From Culturomica massiliensis (GTDB taxonomy: Bacteria; Bacteroidota; Bacteroidia; Bacteroidales; Marinifilaceae), in assembly GCF_900091655.1 (NCBI RefSeq), contig NZ_LT594620.1, positions 1 through 64,000 on the forward strand: DNA of 64,000 bases. Reading direction: 5' to 3'. The stretch's first letter is position 1, and each line of letters opens with the position of its first letter. Both the position numbers and the translations under genes were made by a program. Under the pieces are notes generated by a model, which was given only the letters and a program-made list of their open reading frames with translations, searched no databases and was not told the DNA's origin. This document shows positions 28,103-37,342 of the stretch, in pieces.

Positions 28103-29240
28103 AACTATTGAAAATATTTGTTCAAAGATAGGGTCAGGTAGTACTCCCAAAGGAAGTAACTATTCATCAAATGGTATTATTTTCTTTCGCTCTCAAAATG
28201 TACATAATGATGGTATTGTACTTGATGATATAAAGTATATTTCTAAAGAAGTACATAAATCAATGATTGGCACCGAAGTCCTCCCTAATGATTTACTGTT
28301 GAATATAACTGGTGGTTCATTAGGACGTTGTACTATTGTTCCCAATATGATTGATAGAGGAAATGTTAGCCAGCATGTTTGTATTTTACGTCCCATATTG
28401 GTTAAAGCTGAATACCTACATATATTTATTTTATCCTCTTTCTTTGCGAAGACAATGAAGATTACAGGTAGCGGAAGAGAAGGATTACCTAAATATAATT
28501 TAGAAAAAATGTTTCTCCCATTACCTCCATTAGAAGAGCAGAAAGGTATCATGGTGGAGATTGAACGTTGGTTTGCTTTAATTGGCCAAATCGAACAAGG
28601 GAAATCTGATTTGCAAACTGTTGTTAATCAAGCCAAGAATAAAATTCTTGACCTTGCTATTCATGGTAAACTCATACCACAAGACCCGAATGATGAACCT
28701 GCAAGCGAACTGCTCAAACGTATCAATCCGAAAGCTGAAATCACTTGTGATAACGGGCATTATAAGAACTTGCCTGATTCATGGTGCGTCGTGCCTATGC
28801 AGATGCTATGTTCTTTGACCGATGGAGAAAAGCAGAGTGGTATAGAAAGAATATATCTTGATGTCAAATATTTGCGTGGAGAGCATGATACTAAGATGTT
28901 AACTGCCGGGAAATATGCTGCCGCAAATTCTCTTTTGGTACTGGTAGATGGAGAGAACTCCGGTGAAGTATTCCGAACGCCGATTGAAGGTTATCAAGGT
29001 AGTACATTCAAGCAGTTGACCATAAACAGCAATATGAATACTGATTATATTCTACAAGTTATCAATTCGCATCGTAAAACATTACGGGAAAACAAGGTCG
29101 GTTCAGCCATTCCGCACTTGAACAAAAAATTATTCAGAGCTATAGAAGTGCCAATACCACCTTATAATGAACAACAGAGGATTGTTAATGCGATAAACGT
29201 TGCATATAAGCATCTTGATGCAATCATGAAGAATCTATAA
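28068..29240 (+). CDS. hsdS: silent hsdS cassette (5'-truncated specificity subunit)
   Basis: About 390 codons of a type I restriction specificity subunit in the opposite orientation to the hsd operon. It lacks the conserved N-terminal 70 or so residues of the expressed copy and begins at the IR1 repeat. The apparent GTG start is simply the valine of NVPFEVP, so it has no start or promoter of its own. It holds TRD1 (TTIENICSKIGSGSTPKG ... FLPLPPLEEQKGI), the central conserved helix region (NQAKNKILDLAIHGKLIPQD) and TRD2 (CVVPMQMLCSLTDGEKQ ... VPIPPYNEQQRIV). Both TRDs differ from those of the expressed gene. It is a donor of alternative DNA specificity after inversion. The 3' end overlaps the next cassette by 6 bp, tail to tail. 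Confidence 0.9.
   Translation: MPFEVPNNWVWTTIENICSKIGSGSTPKGSNYSSNGIIFFRSQNVHNDGIVLDDIKYISKEVHKSMIGTEVLPNDLLLNITGGSLGRCTIVPNMIDRGNVSQHVCILRPILVKAEYLHIFILSSFFAKTMKITGSGREGLPKYNLEKMFLPLPPLEEQKGIMVEIERWFALIGQIEQGKSDLQTVVNQAKNKILDLAIHGKLIPQDPNDEPASELLKRINPKAEITCDNGHYKNLPDSWCVVPMQMLCSLTDGEKQSGIERIYLDVKYLRGEHDTKMLTAGKYAAANSLLVLVDGENSGEVFRTPIEGYQGSTFKQLTINSNMNTDYILQVINSHRKTLRENKVGSAIPHLNKKLFRAIEVPIPPYNEQQRIVNAINVAYKHLDAIMKNL
28629..28760 (+). repeat. hsdS inverted repeat IR3, left arm
   Basis: 132 bp matching the reverse complement of 31143-31274 without gaps and with scattered mismatches. It encodes the central conserved region between the two TRDs (QAKNKILDLAIHGKL ... CDNGH). Recombination here would exchange TRD2 only. 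Confidence 0.85.
28754..28784 (+). repeat. hsdS inverted repeat IR2, left arm
   Basis: 31 bp inverted relative to 29688-29718 with a single mismatch; it encodes GHYKNLPDSW at the front of TRD2 in both cassettes. Confidence 0.9.
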
Positions 29241-29718
29241 ACTCTCCATGATTGTATCCAGCTTAGCGAATGCTTTATAAGCAGCATCTATAATTCGCTT
29301 TTGCTCTGCATGTGGCGGTACAGGTATTATCAATTTTGAATATTCTGAAATCCAATATCGTTTATGAGTATCACCAATTAAGCGGGTGATGCTCATAAAC
29401 ATCGCAACAAATTCTATTTCAATGCCCTTTTTAACTTGCAAAATCTTTATGGCAGATGATTTTACTTTGAAGGGGAAATTTACAAGTTTTGAATCTGTAG
29501 TAAAGTCATCAAAGATGATGCAAGGCAATTTGGAATATATACCCTCAACTTCATTGGTATACCCGATGATGAATGATTTGCCAGCTGTTAAAACTGGTAT
29601 TGGGTAATTATCCTTGTAACTTGTAGAATTAACAATGTATGCCGTAGGTTGCTCATAATCTACAATATCTTCGAGCTTGCATATAGCCCATGAGTCAGGC
29701 AAGTTCTTATAATGCCCG
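29235..29718 (-). pseudogene. hsdS: silent half hsdS cassette (TRD2 only)
   Basis: About 160 codons of a type I specificity subunit, containing one target recognition domain from GHYKNLPDSWAICKLEDIVD to the C-terminal VPPHAEQKRIIDAAYKAFAKL. The frame extends upstream to 29861, but that part is the recombinase promoter region and not hsdS. No start codon or N-terminal half is present, so this is a storage cassette. It faces the larger silent cassette tail to tail and shares the 31-bp IR2 with it, so inversion would shuffle their TRD2 segments. Confidence 0.85.
29688..29718 (-). repeat. hsdS inverted repeat IR2, right arm
   Basis: Reverse complement of 28754-28784 with one mismatch. It marks the exact 5' limit of hsdS homology in the half cassette. 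Confidence 0.9.
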
Positions 29719-29765
29719 ATACATTCTCTTATATTGTTACCGTATTTATTATAAATCAATATAAT

Positions 29766-30569
29766 ATGGTAACAAAATTCAAAAACTATCTCGCCAAGAC
29801 AAATTTGGCAAAAAACACTGTTACATCGTATGTGTGGACGGTGCAGTATTTCCTCAGTCATTATGGAGAAGTAAATAAAAAGAACCTCTTAGCATATAAG
29901 GGGTATTTAGTGGAGAACTTCAAGCCGCAAACGGTAAATCTACGATTACAGGGCATCAATAAGTATCTGGAATTCGCGAAACAGGAGAAACTGAAAGTGA
30001 AATTCGTCAAAGTACAACAAAAGAACTTCTTAGAGAACGTAATCAGCGATGCAGACTACAAGTTTCTCAAAACACGCTTGAAAGCCGACAGTTATGACGA
30101 GTGGTATTTTGTCGTATGGTTTATGGCTGCCACTGGAGCACGTGTCAGCGAACTACTCCACATCAAAGCTGAGCATGTACAAGTTGGGCATCTTGACCTT
30201 TACAGTAAAGGCGGAAAAATACGTCGTTTGTATATTCCGAAGAACTTGCGTATTGAAGCTACGAAATGGCTCAAAGAAAAAGGGCTTACTTCAGGCTATA
30301 TATTTCTAAACCGATTTGGAGACCGTATCACGACACGTGGTATAGCCCAACAACTGAAACATTTTGCAGTAAAATACGGAATGAATAAAGAAGTGGTTTA
30401 TCCTCATTCATTCCGTCATCGTTTTGCAAAGAATTTTCTTGACCGTTTCAACGATCTTGCCCTGCTTGCTGATCTTATGGGGCATGAAAGTATTGAAACA
30501 ACTCGCATCTATCTCCGAAGAACAGCCAGTGAACAACAGAAAATTGTAGATAAGGTGGTAAATTGGTAA
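29766..30569 (+). CDS. tyrosine recombinase of the hsdS shufflon
   Basis: A 267-aa tyrosine site-specific recombinase. ATG 29766 is preferred to the upstream frame start at 29712, which lies in the half cassette. An N-terminal SAM-like core-binding domain (residues 1-85) precedes the catalytic domain with R126 (GARVSELL), K148 (YSKGGKIRR), H214-x2-R217 (HSFRHRF), H240 (LMGHESIE) and nucleophile Y249 (TRIYLRR). The set is complete, so it should be active. Small recombinases of this type sit within phase-variable type I hsdS loci in Bacteroidales and invert specificity segments. It is on the opposite strand to the hsd operon, between silent cassettes and the expressed hsdS. Confidence 0.93.
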   Translation: MVTKFKNYLAKTNLAKNTVTSYVWTVQYFLSHYGEVNKKNLLAYKGYLVENFKPQTVNLRLQGINKYLEFAKQEKLKVKFVKVQQKNFLENVISDADYKFLKTRLKADSYDEWYFVVWFMAATGARVSELLHIKAEHVQVGHLDLYSKGGKIRRLYIPKNLRIEATKWLKEKGLTSGYIFLNRFGDRITTRGIAQQLKHFAVKYGMNKEVVYPHSFRHRFAKNFLDRFNDLALLADLMGHESIETTRIYLRRTASEQQKIVDKVVNW

Positions 30570-30599
30570 TCTTCCGACAGTCCTTAGAAGTGTAAATGA

Positions 30600-31982
30600 T
30601 TACACTTCTAAGGCTTTTTGAATATTATCAAGGGCTGAGAAAAGTTCCTCTATCTTTTGAACAATGCGTCGCTGTTCGGCAAATGGTGGCAAAGGGAACA
30701 AAATATCTTCGACTACATTTTTACCAACTCTTTGCTGCCCAACAACTCCATTAAATGTTCCCACACATTCTCCAATAAAATAGTTTGATTTGAAAAAATA
30801 CAAACCATATAAAGGAATTGTATAATTCGACCTAAATATATGAAGCTCTGTTGTCCCTGCTCCAATGTTGTTGGGAAGATTTTGTAATATCACGGATTTT
30901 CTATTCTCTAAACATGGTGAAATCTTAGCAACAGCAATATCGTCATCTGCAAAATGTGTGAATCCTGACTTAATTTTTCCCCACAATCTCAATTCATAAT
31001 CAAAGAGATTAGAGAATCCATCCGAGATATTTGTCATTGGTACAAAACCAGCATCTGTGTCATCATTTGCCTTGTTCCTGGGATTAATAGTAAATGCCTC
31101 CTTAAGCTTTATCAAGCACCAACTTTGAGGTAACTTCCACTTATGCCCGTTATCACAAGTGTTTTCCGCTTTAGGATTGATACGTTTGAGCAGTTCACTT
31201 GCAGGTTCATCATTCGGTTCTTGCGGTACGAGTTTGCCGTGAATGGAGAGATCGAGAATCTTGTTCTTGGCTTGCTTAATGGTTACTTGTAAATCGGCTT
31301 TACCTTGCTCAATTTTATCTATCAAGGCAAACCAGTCATTTATTCTTTGAGATATTCTTTGCTGTTCTTCTAACGGAGGTACAGGGATCATAACTTCATT
31401 GATTGTACCAACAGATAATCCTGGCTGTGCTGTAGAAGTTGCGTATTGATTTAGATTCAAATATAATAATACATTAATAGCCCAATCAATATTAGTTTCA
31501 CAATGTGTATCAACAACGATTGCGTGTTCAGTGGCATAAAATTGTCCATTAGCTTCATTTATATTACCACATAATGCTCCCTGCCTTCCAATTAGAGGAA
31601 AGTGTCCCTCTCTATTATAACTACTAACATATCCTCTGAGTCCATTGCCGCCATAACAAGGGAAACGATGGTCCGTATCTTGTCTGGTAAAGATATCTTT
31701 AGCTGTAATGTTTTTACCAGCCTGTAAGTTAAATATTTCTCCTAAGGTCGTCCACACCCAATTATTCGGTACCTCAAATGGCACGTTCTCATAATGGGGC
31801 GTATCGGAAGTTTTTGCCGACTTCTTACTTTTTTTGATTTTTCCCTCTTTTATCAACCGTTCCTTTTCTGCCTTGATACGTTCAAGCAGCACAGATGCAG
31901 GCTCATCGTTCGGGTCTTGTGGAACGAGTTTACCACGAATGGCAAGGTCGAGTATCTTTTGACGTAATTTCTTTGTATCCAT
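30600..31982 (-). CDS. hsdS: type I restriction specificity subunit, expressed copy
   Basis: A 460-aa HsdS that directs the methylase/nuclease complex to a bipartite DNA site. ATG 31982 lies 5 bp after the DUF1016 gene; the longer frame to 32015 overlaps it. Layout: conserved N-terminal helix region (MDTKKLRQKILDLAIRGKLV), a Lys-rich linker, TRD1 (TTLGEIFNLQAGKN ... PVPPLEEQQRI, about 78-225), the central conserved repeat (QAKNKILDLSIHGKLVPQEP), and TRD2 (LIKLKEAFTINPRNK ... LPPFAEQRRIVQKI). The expressed TRDs differ from those in the silent cassettes. It is last in the hsdR-hsdM-DUF1016-hsdS run and so receives whichever TRDs inversion delivers. Confidence 0.95.
   Translation of the reverse strand: MDTKKLRQKILDLAIRGKLVPQDPNDEPASVLLERIKAEKERLIKEGKIKKSKKSAKTSDTPHYENVPFEVPNNWVWTTLGEIFNLQAGKNITAKDIFTRQDTDHRFPCYGGNGLRGYVSSYNREGHFPLIGRQGALCGNINEANGQFYATEHAIVVDTHCETNIDWAINVLLYLNLNQYATSTAQPGLSVGTINEVMIPVPPLEEQQRISQRINDWFALIDKIEQGKADLQVTIKQAKNKILDLSIHGKLVPQEPNDEPASELLKRINPKAENTCDNGHKWKLPQSWCLIKLKEAFTINPRNKANDDTDAGFVPMTNISDGFSNLFDYELRLWGKIKSGFTHFADDDIAVAKISPCLENRKSVILQNLPNNIGAGTTELHIFRSNYTIPLYGLYFFKSNYFIGECVGTFNGVVGQQRVGKNVVEDILFPLPPFAEQRRIVQKIEELFSALDNIQKALEV
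31143..31274 (-). repeat. hsdS inverted repeat IR3, right arm
   Basis: Ungapped inverted match (132 bp, scattered mismatches) to 28629-28760, covering the central conserved region of the expressed hsdS. A diverged version of the same coding motif also occurs at the N terminus of this gene near 31880-31960. Confidence 0.85.
31750..31804 (-). repeat. hsdS inverted repeat IR1, right arm
   Basis: Perfect 55-bp reverse complement of 28048-28102, inside the expressed hsdS just before TRD1. Confidence 0.95.
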
Positions 31983-31987
31983 GACGA

Positions 31988-33145
31988 TTAGTCTTTGTCT
32001 AAGAATAGATTGCAAAACTCATTCAGTTGTTGTTGCATACGTTCTTGCGGAATGAGAATGCGTTTATATTCGGCAATCATCGTGGGGCTCATGCTTCGGC
32101 TCATGGCATATTCCACCACTACCCGGTCGGCATCTGGGCAGAGAATAATACCGATAGAGGGATTCTCGTTGGAACGTTTCACATCTCTATCGAGTGCTTC
32201 CAGATAAAACTCCAATTGCCCAAGATCGTGAGGGTGGAATTTTGTCTTTTTCAATTCCACAGCCACCAATGCCTGCAAACCACGATGGAAGAACAGCAAG
32301 TCTGCCTTAAATGTAGATGCGCCAATATTGAGACGATACTCTTGATCCATAAAGATAAAGTCCTTGCCGAGTTCAAGAATAAACTGCTTCATGTGTTCCA
32401 CCAAACCGTTTCTCAGCCTTGATTCACTATGCTTCTTTGGCAAATTCAGGAAATCCACAAATAACGTGTCTTTGAACATGACCGGAGCATTGGGATATGC
32501 TTCAAGTAATCCTTTTGACATATTGTCCCTGCTACTTAATAAAGCTGTATATGTTTGGTTGGAGATGCATCTTTGAAGTTCACGGCTCGCTAAATGTTCC
32601 TTATTGGCATAGAGAATATAGAAAAGCCGTTCTTCATTGCTTTTGCATCGGCAAAGAATCTCTATATGATTAGTCAATGTTATCAACTCCAATATCTTAG
32701 GCATTTGTCCAGTTTTTGACTGGACGATTTGTGCAGGCATTGACTGCACTATTGCAGTTGTTTCTTGTGATGGAAATATTGGGGGCATTTCTATTTGTGC
32801 AGGCACCGCCTGCACAAATTCGGCATTCAGATATTTTTCTACAGTTCCGATGAATGTTTCCGATGAATATTCATCATAAAACATCACCATATTGTAAATG
32901 TTCCTCCGGCTATACCCCTTGATGTCCGGTCGTTGGGAACGGATATATTCGGATAACTGCGATACAATCTTACTTCCCCATTCCTCGCTTTTCAGCTTGG
33001 CTGATACATATCCTCCTACAAGCCAGGCCGTGAGTAATAGCTCCTCGTTAACGACCCTTGAAGCACGGCTTTTATGTTGGAGAATAATATCTATGACTTC
33101 TCCAAATTGTTGCTCCATTGATGTGGCTATCTTATTGTTTTCCAT
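31988..33145 (-). CDS. DUF1016 / PDDEXK nuclease domain protein
   Basis: A 385-aa protein of the YhcG/DUF1016 family. The N-terminal domain (VVNEELLLTAWLVGGYVSAK ... IKGYSRRNIYNMVMFY) is the DUF1016 helical part. The C-terminal part has the PD-(D/E)xK nuclease core, seen as NIGASTFKADLLFFH followed by LVAVELKKTKFHP (D, then E-x-K). The segment of about residues 120-150 repeats short motifs such as VQAVPAQIE and VQSMPAQIVQSKTGQ and looks like a flexible linker. It sits between hsdM (3-bp gap) and hsdS (5-bp gap), so it is made together with them. Such genes often accompany type I restriction loci; the function is not settled. Confidence 0.9.
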   Translation of the reverse strand: MENNKIATSMEQQFGEVIDIILQHKSRASRVVNEELLLTAWLVGGYVSAKLKSEEWGSKIVSQLSEYIRSQRPDIKGYSRRNIYNMVMFYDEYSSETFIGTVEKYLNAEFVQAVPAQIEMPPIFPSQETTAIVQSMPAQIVQSKTGQMPKILELITLTNHIEILCRCKSNEERLFYILYANKEHLASRELQRCISNQTYTALLSSRDNMSKGLLEAYPNAPVMFKDTLFVDFLNLPKKHSESRLRNGLVEHMKQFILELGKDFIFMDQEYRLNIGASTFKADLLFFHRGLQALVAVELKKTKFHPHDLGQLEFYLEALDRDVKRSNENPSIGIILCPDADRVVVEYAMSRSMSPTMIAEYKRILIPQERMQQQLNEFCNLFLDKD

Positions 33146-33148
33146 AAC

Positions 33149-34567
33149 TCAATCTTCATTTATGTTTGCAAGCAACTTTTCAAGTTCAGCCACAGCAGCA
33201 CTTATTTTCTGGCTTTTATCCTTTATGTCTGTCATCAGCTCCGCTAATGAGCGGTCATCAGCTTCCCCACCTTGCTTTATCCATGTAATGTCAAGACTTG
33301 TCTTATCGCGGGTAAGGATGTCTTCTACCGGATATTTCCGCCACCGTCCTTGTGGATTGTTCTCTGCATTGAAGGTTTCTACCCTTTTATTATAGCAAGA
33401 AACAAAATCATCCAAATGATGGCGTTCGAGTTTGTTGGTGGCAAGAGTATGTTTGATGTCTGTACGATAGTCGTAGAACCATATCTCTTTTGTAGGTTGT
33501 CCTTTTGTAAAGAACAGCACATTGGCCTTTACTCCCTGTGCATAGAATATACCTGTAGGCAAACGAAGGATAGTGTGTAGGTTGAAATCTGTGAGTAGCT
33601 TCTTACGTATCGTTTCTCCGGCACCGCCTTCAAAAAGTACATTGTCCGGCAATACTACAGCGGCACGGCCACTTGTTTTAAGCATCAGCATCATGTGTTG
33701 AAGAAAATTCAGCTGATTGTTCTTTGTTTCCACATAGAAATCCTGTCGGTTGATATCAACAGAACCTGCCGGACGTGTTCCAAAAGGAGGATTTGCAAGT
33801 ATCACATCCACAAGCGTTGATGGCTCTTTCTCCAACGAATCTTCACAAACAATCGGACTTCGGTCTGTACCTACACCATGCAAATAGAGATTCATAGAGG
33901 CAAGTGTTACGACCAATGGAGTATTATCCACGCCATGCAAAGCACTGTTACGCAAAAAATCACGTTTCTCCTTACTTGCCGACTGTTCTTTCATATAATC
34001 GTAAGCCGTCAGCAGGAAACCGCCTGTACCACAAGCTGGGTCGCAAACCGTTTCACCTATTTGCGGGGCTATGCAATCGACCATTGCTTTGATGAGCGGA
34101 CGGGGAGTGAAGTATTGTCCTGCACCACTTTTCTTGTCTTGTCCGTTCTTTTCGAGAATGCTTTCGTAGATAGCACCTTTCACATCACCATCCATGATGA
34201 GCCATTGCTCTTCATCAATCATGGTAATGACCTTTTTTAGATAAACAGGCTTGTCAATTTTGTTTTGCGCCTTGGTATAAATAGTGCCAATCAAATTTTC
34301 TTGTTCGCTAAGTAATTTCAGCGTTTCTTCATACTGCCTGACCAGATCCAGACCATCAAGAGAAATCAAATCTGCCCACTGATAACCAACTGGAATCGCC
34401 GATTCTTCTCCAAACATTTCTACATTCTCAGCATCCATCTTCAAAAACAGAAGATAGGTAAGCTGAGTGATATAATCGGTGAACCCGATACCTTGTCCGG
34501 CAAGAGTGGTTGCCAGATTCCAAACTTTTTTAGTGAGCGATTGCTCTGTTATGTTATTTGTTGCCAT
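33149..34567 (-). CDS. hsdM: type I restriction methylase subunit M
   Basis: A 472-aa N6-adenine DNA methyltransferase subunit. The helical N-terminal HsdM_N domain covers residues 1-130. The catalytic domain has GAGQYFTPRPLIKAM, the SAM-binding motif I DPACGTGGF (residues 176-184) and the catalytic motif IV NPPF (259-262). Its length is typical. It starts 4 bp after hsdR and ends 3 bp before the DUF1016 gene. With HsdS alone it forms the methyltransferase, and HsdR adds cleavage. Methylation specificity should switch with the hsdS inversion state. Confidence 0.96.
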   Translation of the reverse strand: MATNNITEQSLTKKVWNLATTLAGQGIGFTDYITQLTYLLFLKMDAENVEMFGEESAIPVGYQWADLISLDGLDLVRQYEETLKLLSEQENLIGTIYTKAQNKIDKPVYLKKVITMIDEEQWLIMDGDVKGAIYESILEKNGQDKKSGAGQYFTPRPLIKAMVDCIAPQIGETVCDPACGTGGFLLTAYDYMKEQSASKEKRDFLRNSALHGVDNTPLVVTLASMNLYLHGVGTDRSPIVCEDSLEKEPSTLVDVILANPPFGTRPAGSVDINRQDFYVETKNNQLNFLQHMMLMLKTSGRAAVVLPDNVLFEGGAGETIRKKLLTDFNLHTILRLPTGIFYAQGVKANVLFFTKGQPTKEIWFYDYRTDIKHTLATNKLERHHLDDFVSCYNKRVETFNAENNPQGRWRKYPVEDILTRDKTSLDITWIKQGGEADDRSLAELMTDIKDKSQKISAAVAELEKLLANINED

Positions 34568-34571
34568 AGAT

Positions 34572-37277
34572 TTATGCTGCTTTTCTTAAAACTACAAATG
34601 TATAAAGAGATTGTAGTGCTTCGTCGGCTTTTTGCATATTACCGAATGCACGAATCATTTGTGCCGCATGGGTAGCGTCATCTTCACGAATATCCCTGAC
34701 GGTACAAGCTCCATTGGATGCGATATAATCTACTATGCGACCGATAACCTCACGCTGTTTATCGGTTATTTCGCGTTGGTTTTGTCCCAGCCACAGGTTG
34801 AAATATTGTTTGGATGTAGCGACTACACTATCCAACCGTTCGATTTGACGGAAAGCGAAGCGCACGAGTTGTATAATATTGGTCAGAGCTTCACTTTCTT
34901 CTTTGGTGGTAGAGCGTCGCACACTGTTTGGATTTACAATGGCATACGAGTTCCAAAGTTGCTTGGATGTGAAATGACTGTTTGCCATTTTGAGTTTGTT
35001 TTCCAAATCCTTTAGCATCGAATAGGTTATCGGTTCGCCTTCGTTGTTGTAAATAATGCGCAGCGCCTCTATCTCATCACTGTGTTCCTTGCAAAATTCC
35101 TCGAAAGCCTCTGTCGTGCTTTTGGCTTCCTCTATGGAAAATCCTTTAGAGATAAGTGTATCTTCGCCCGGCATCAAGGTATTGATAAACCCGGCGGCAA
35201 GAATGAGTAAGTACCGCCGTGCATCTGCATGGTGGGCAAGCGGGGAAACCAAGCCTTTACGCTCGTTGTTCGGTTCATTCGTACTGACAAACGGTGGAAG
35301 AGCGTTGTTTTCAAGCACATCATAAATTCTGGAAGCAAGTTCCTTCATGTCGTCATGAGCCAAACGTACAAACTCATTTCGCTGCGAGTTGTCCGCCTTA
35401 TTGTATATTCGGGCAAGCGTTGCCGCAAGACGCTTCAGATACTCATCGGGAAGGTAGCCATGACTGATACGTTCCAATAGTTCTTTAAGAGTGATCGTCT
35501 TTGTCGTTGGTTCGTCAGTCGTAGTCGGAATAGTCTTTTCATGTTCTGTTACTCCCACCGCATCTACCAAGTAGAAACAATCTTTACTGAATGCGTTTGG
35601 AGTAACATTGCGTAGTTGCTCGTCTCCGATGGTACGCACGCCACGCCCCTTCATCTGTATGTAGAGGGGCAAAGATTCTACGTCACGCATAAACATCACC
35701 ACCTCAAGCGGCTTCACATCCGTACCGGTGGCAACCAATGTACAGGTCACGGCAATGCGGAAATCCTTGTCATTGCGGAATTGGCGTATCAGTTCGTTGC
35801 TGTCACCTGCCGAATAGGTAATTTTTTGAACGAAGCGGTCATCAGGACGCCCGAACACCTCTTTGGCTATCTGTACGATATTGGTGGCATGAGCTTCGTT
35901 GAGAGCAAATATCAATGTTTTGGGCAGATAGTCAAAGTTAGCTTCCCGTTGCGGGTCATTGAACAATTCAGTATATACAACATCGCGATAAGTGGACAGA
36001 ATGAGTTTGATTTGTGCCGGATTGATGATACTTCGGTTTAGTTCTTTATTGGTGTAGTTTTTCGTCTCCTTGTTGCAGACGGTTTTCACTTCTCCGGTAT
36101 AGCGTGTCTCCTCCTTTACCTTTTCTCCCTCTAAGATGGCTCCTCCGTTTTCGGTGGCCTGTGTCTTGATTCTATATACACGACAATTTACATTTACACC
36201 GTCAACAATACTTTTTCCCAATGTATAGTTGACAATGCGGTTGTTGTTGAAGAACGCCATTGTTTCAGGAATAGGCGTAGCGGTCAATCCCACAAGTCTT
36301 ACCGTATCGAAGTATTCCAATACTTTGCGCCAATTCCCATAAATGGAACGGTGACACTCGTCTATGATAATCATATCAAAATAGTCGTGCGGCAAGTTAG
36401 GATTAGGCGGCAATGTTACTTCTTCTGTCGGCTCGTTGTCGTCATCGTCGTCATTATCTTCGATGGCTTCTCCTTTTAGAAATGAGAAAAGACGCTGTAT
36501 GGTCGAAATAATCACATTGCTATCGGATGGTATGGATGAGGAACGAAGTCGGTTCACTGTAAATATGGTATTGAACGCATCTCCGTTTTCTGTCAATCGG
36601 AAGGTACCGAACTCTCCTTCAGCTTGTTTGCCAAGATTGTTCCTATCTACAAGGAACAGAATTCTTCGCATGGGAGTATATGATAGCATACGATATGCAG
36701 CAAGACAGGCGGTATATGTTTTGCCAGCACCCGTTGCCAACACCATCAAAGCACGATTTTGTCCACTCCGGAAACTCTTTTCCAACTCGGTTACAGCTTC
36801 GTACTGACAATCACGCAATCCTTTTTTACGCAAAGTCGGAAGTCCGGCAAAATAATCACTTATCCCTAACTGTTTAACCAACTCATAAGGTGTGGGGATA
36901 GTCATTATCTGTTTGAAACAAGCATCTTGTTTGCGAAAATCGCAGAAATATAATTCTTTTCCATTTGAAGTAAAAATGAAAGGTAATGGTTTCTGATATG
37001 CCTGATAGATATTGGGAACACTTCTGGCATATAAAGCAACCTGTTCACATACTTTATTGGAAAAGGCATCTATATCTTCTCTTTTAGCTTCAAGCACACC
37101 AACGGCCTTTCCATTAATGAAAAGGAAATAATCGGCTTCAAGATTACCCTTTAGCAGCCCTTCTCTTATAGCGACAGCCGTACAAGTAGGTTCGTACTCT
37201 TCTCTATCAACTACCTTCCAACCTGCATCGGTAAACCACTGATCTATTTTTTGCCTCGCTTTTTCTTCTGGTGTCAT
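34572..37277 (-). CDS. hsdR: type I restriction endonuclease subunit R
   Basis: A 901-aa motor and nuclease subunit. The nuclease core near the N terminus reads LEADYFLFINGKAVGVLEAK, with D49 and E63-x-K65. The helicase part has Walker A LATGAGKTYTA near residue 185, the DECH box IIIDECHRSIYG, motif III GLTATPIPET, and motif VI MKGRGVRTIG. The C-terminal helical region is about 300 aa. It is intact throughout, so restriction is probably functional. First structural gene of the operon, 66 bp after the Xre gene. The acidic run of about DNDDDDDNEPTEE near residue 275 is a notable surface insert. Confidence 0.96.
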   Translation of the reverse strand: MTPEEKARQKIDQWFTDAGWKVVDREEYEPTCTAVAIREGLLKGNLEADYFLFINGKAVGVLEAKREDIDAFSNKVCEQVALYARSVPNIYQAYQKPLPFIFTSNGKELYFCDFRKQDACFKQIMTIPTPYELVKQLGISDYFAGLPTLRKKGLRDCQYEAVTELEKSFRSGQNRALMVLATGAGKTYTACLAAYRMLSYTPMRRILFLVDRNNLGKQAEGEFGTFRLTENGDAFNTIFTVNRLRSSSIPSDSNVIISTIQRLFSFLKGEAIEDNDDDDDNEPTEEVTLPPNPNLPHDYFDMIIIDECHRSIYGNWRKVLEYFDTVRLVGLTATPIPETMAFFNNNRIVNYTLGKSIVDGVNVNCRVYRIKTQATENGGAILEGEKVKEETRYTGEVKTVCNKETKNYTNKELNRSIINPAQIKLILSTYRDVVYTELFNDPQREANFDYLPKTLIFALNEAHATNIVQIAKEVFGRPDDRFVQKITYSAGDSNELIRQFRNDKDFRIAVTCTLVATGTDVKPLEVVMFMRDVESLPLYIQMKGRGVRTIGDEQLRNVTPNAFSKDCFYLVDAVGVTEHEKTIPTTTDEPTTKTITLKELLERISHGYLPDEYLKRLAATLARIYNKADNSQRNEFVRLAHDDMKELASRIYDVLENNALPPFVSTNEPNNERKGLVSPLAHHADARRYLLILAAGFINTLMPGEDTLISKGFSIEEAKSTTEAFEEFCKEHSDEIEALRIIYNNEGEPITYSMLKDLENKLKMANSHFTSKQLWNSYAIVNPNSVRRSTTKEESEALTNIIQLVRFAFRQIERLDSVVATSKQYFNLWLGQNQREITDKQREVIGRIVDYIASNGACTVRDIREDDATHAAQMIRAFGNMQKADEALQSLYTFVVLRKAA

Positions 37278-37342
37278 ATATATTCCTATATTTCTATATT
37301 ATCGGAAGTTGCACACTAAAAAATAATGGACGTTCATAAACG

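Noticed and set aside
29719..29861. N-terminal extension of the half hsdS cassette
   Set aside because: Homology to hsdS ends exactly at the 31-bp repeat; the extension is the recombinase upstream region read backwards.
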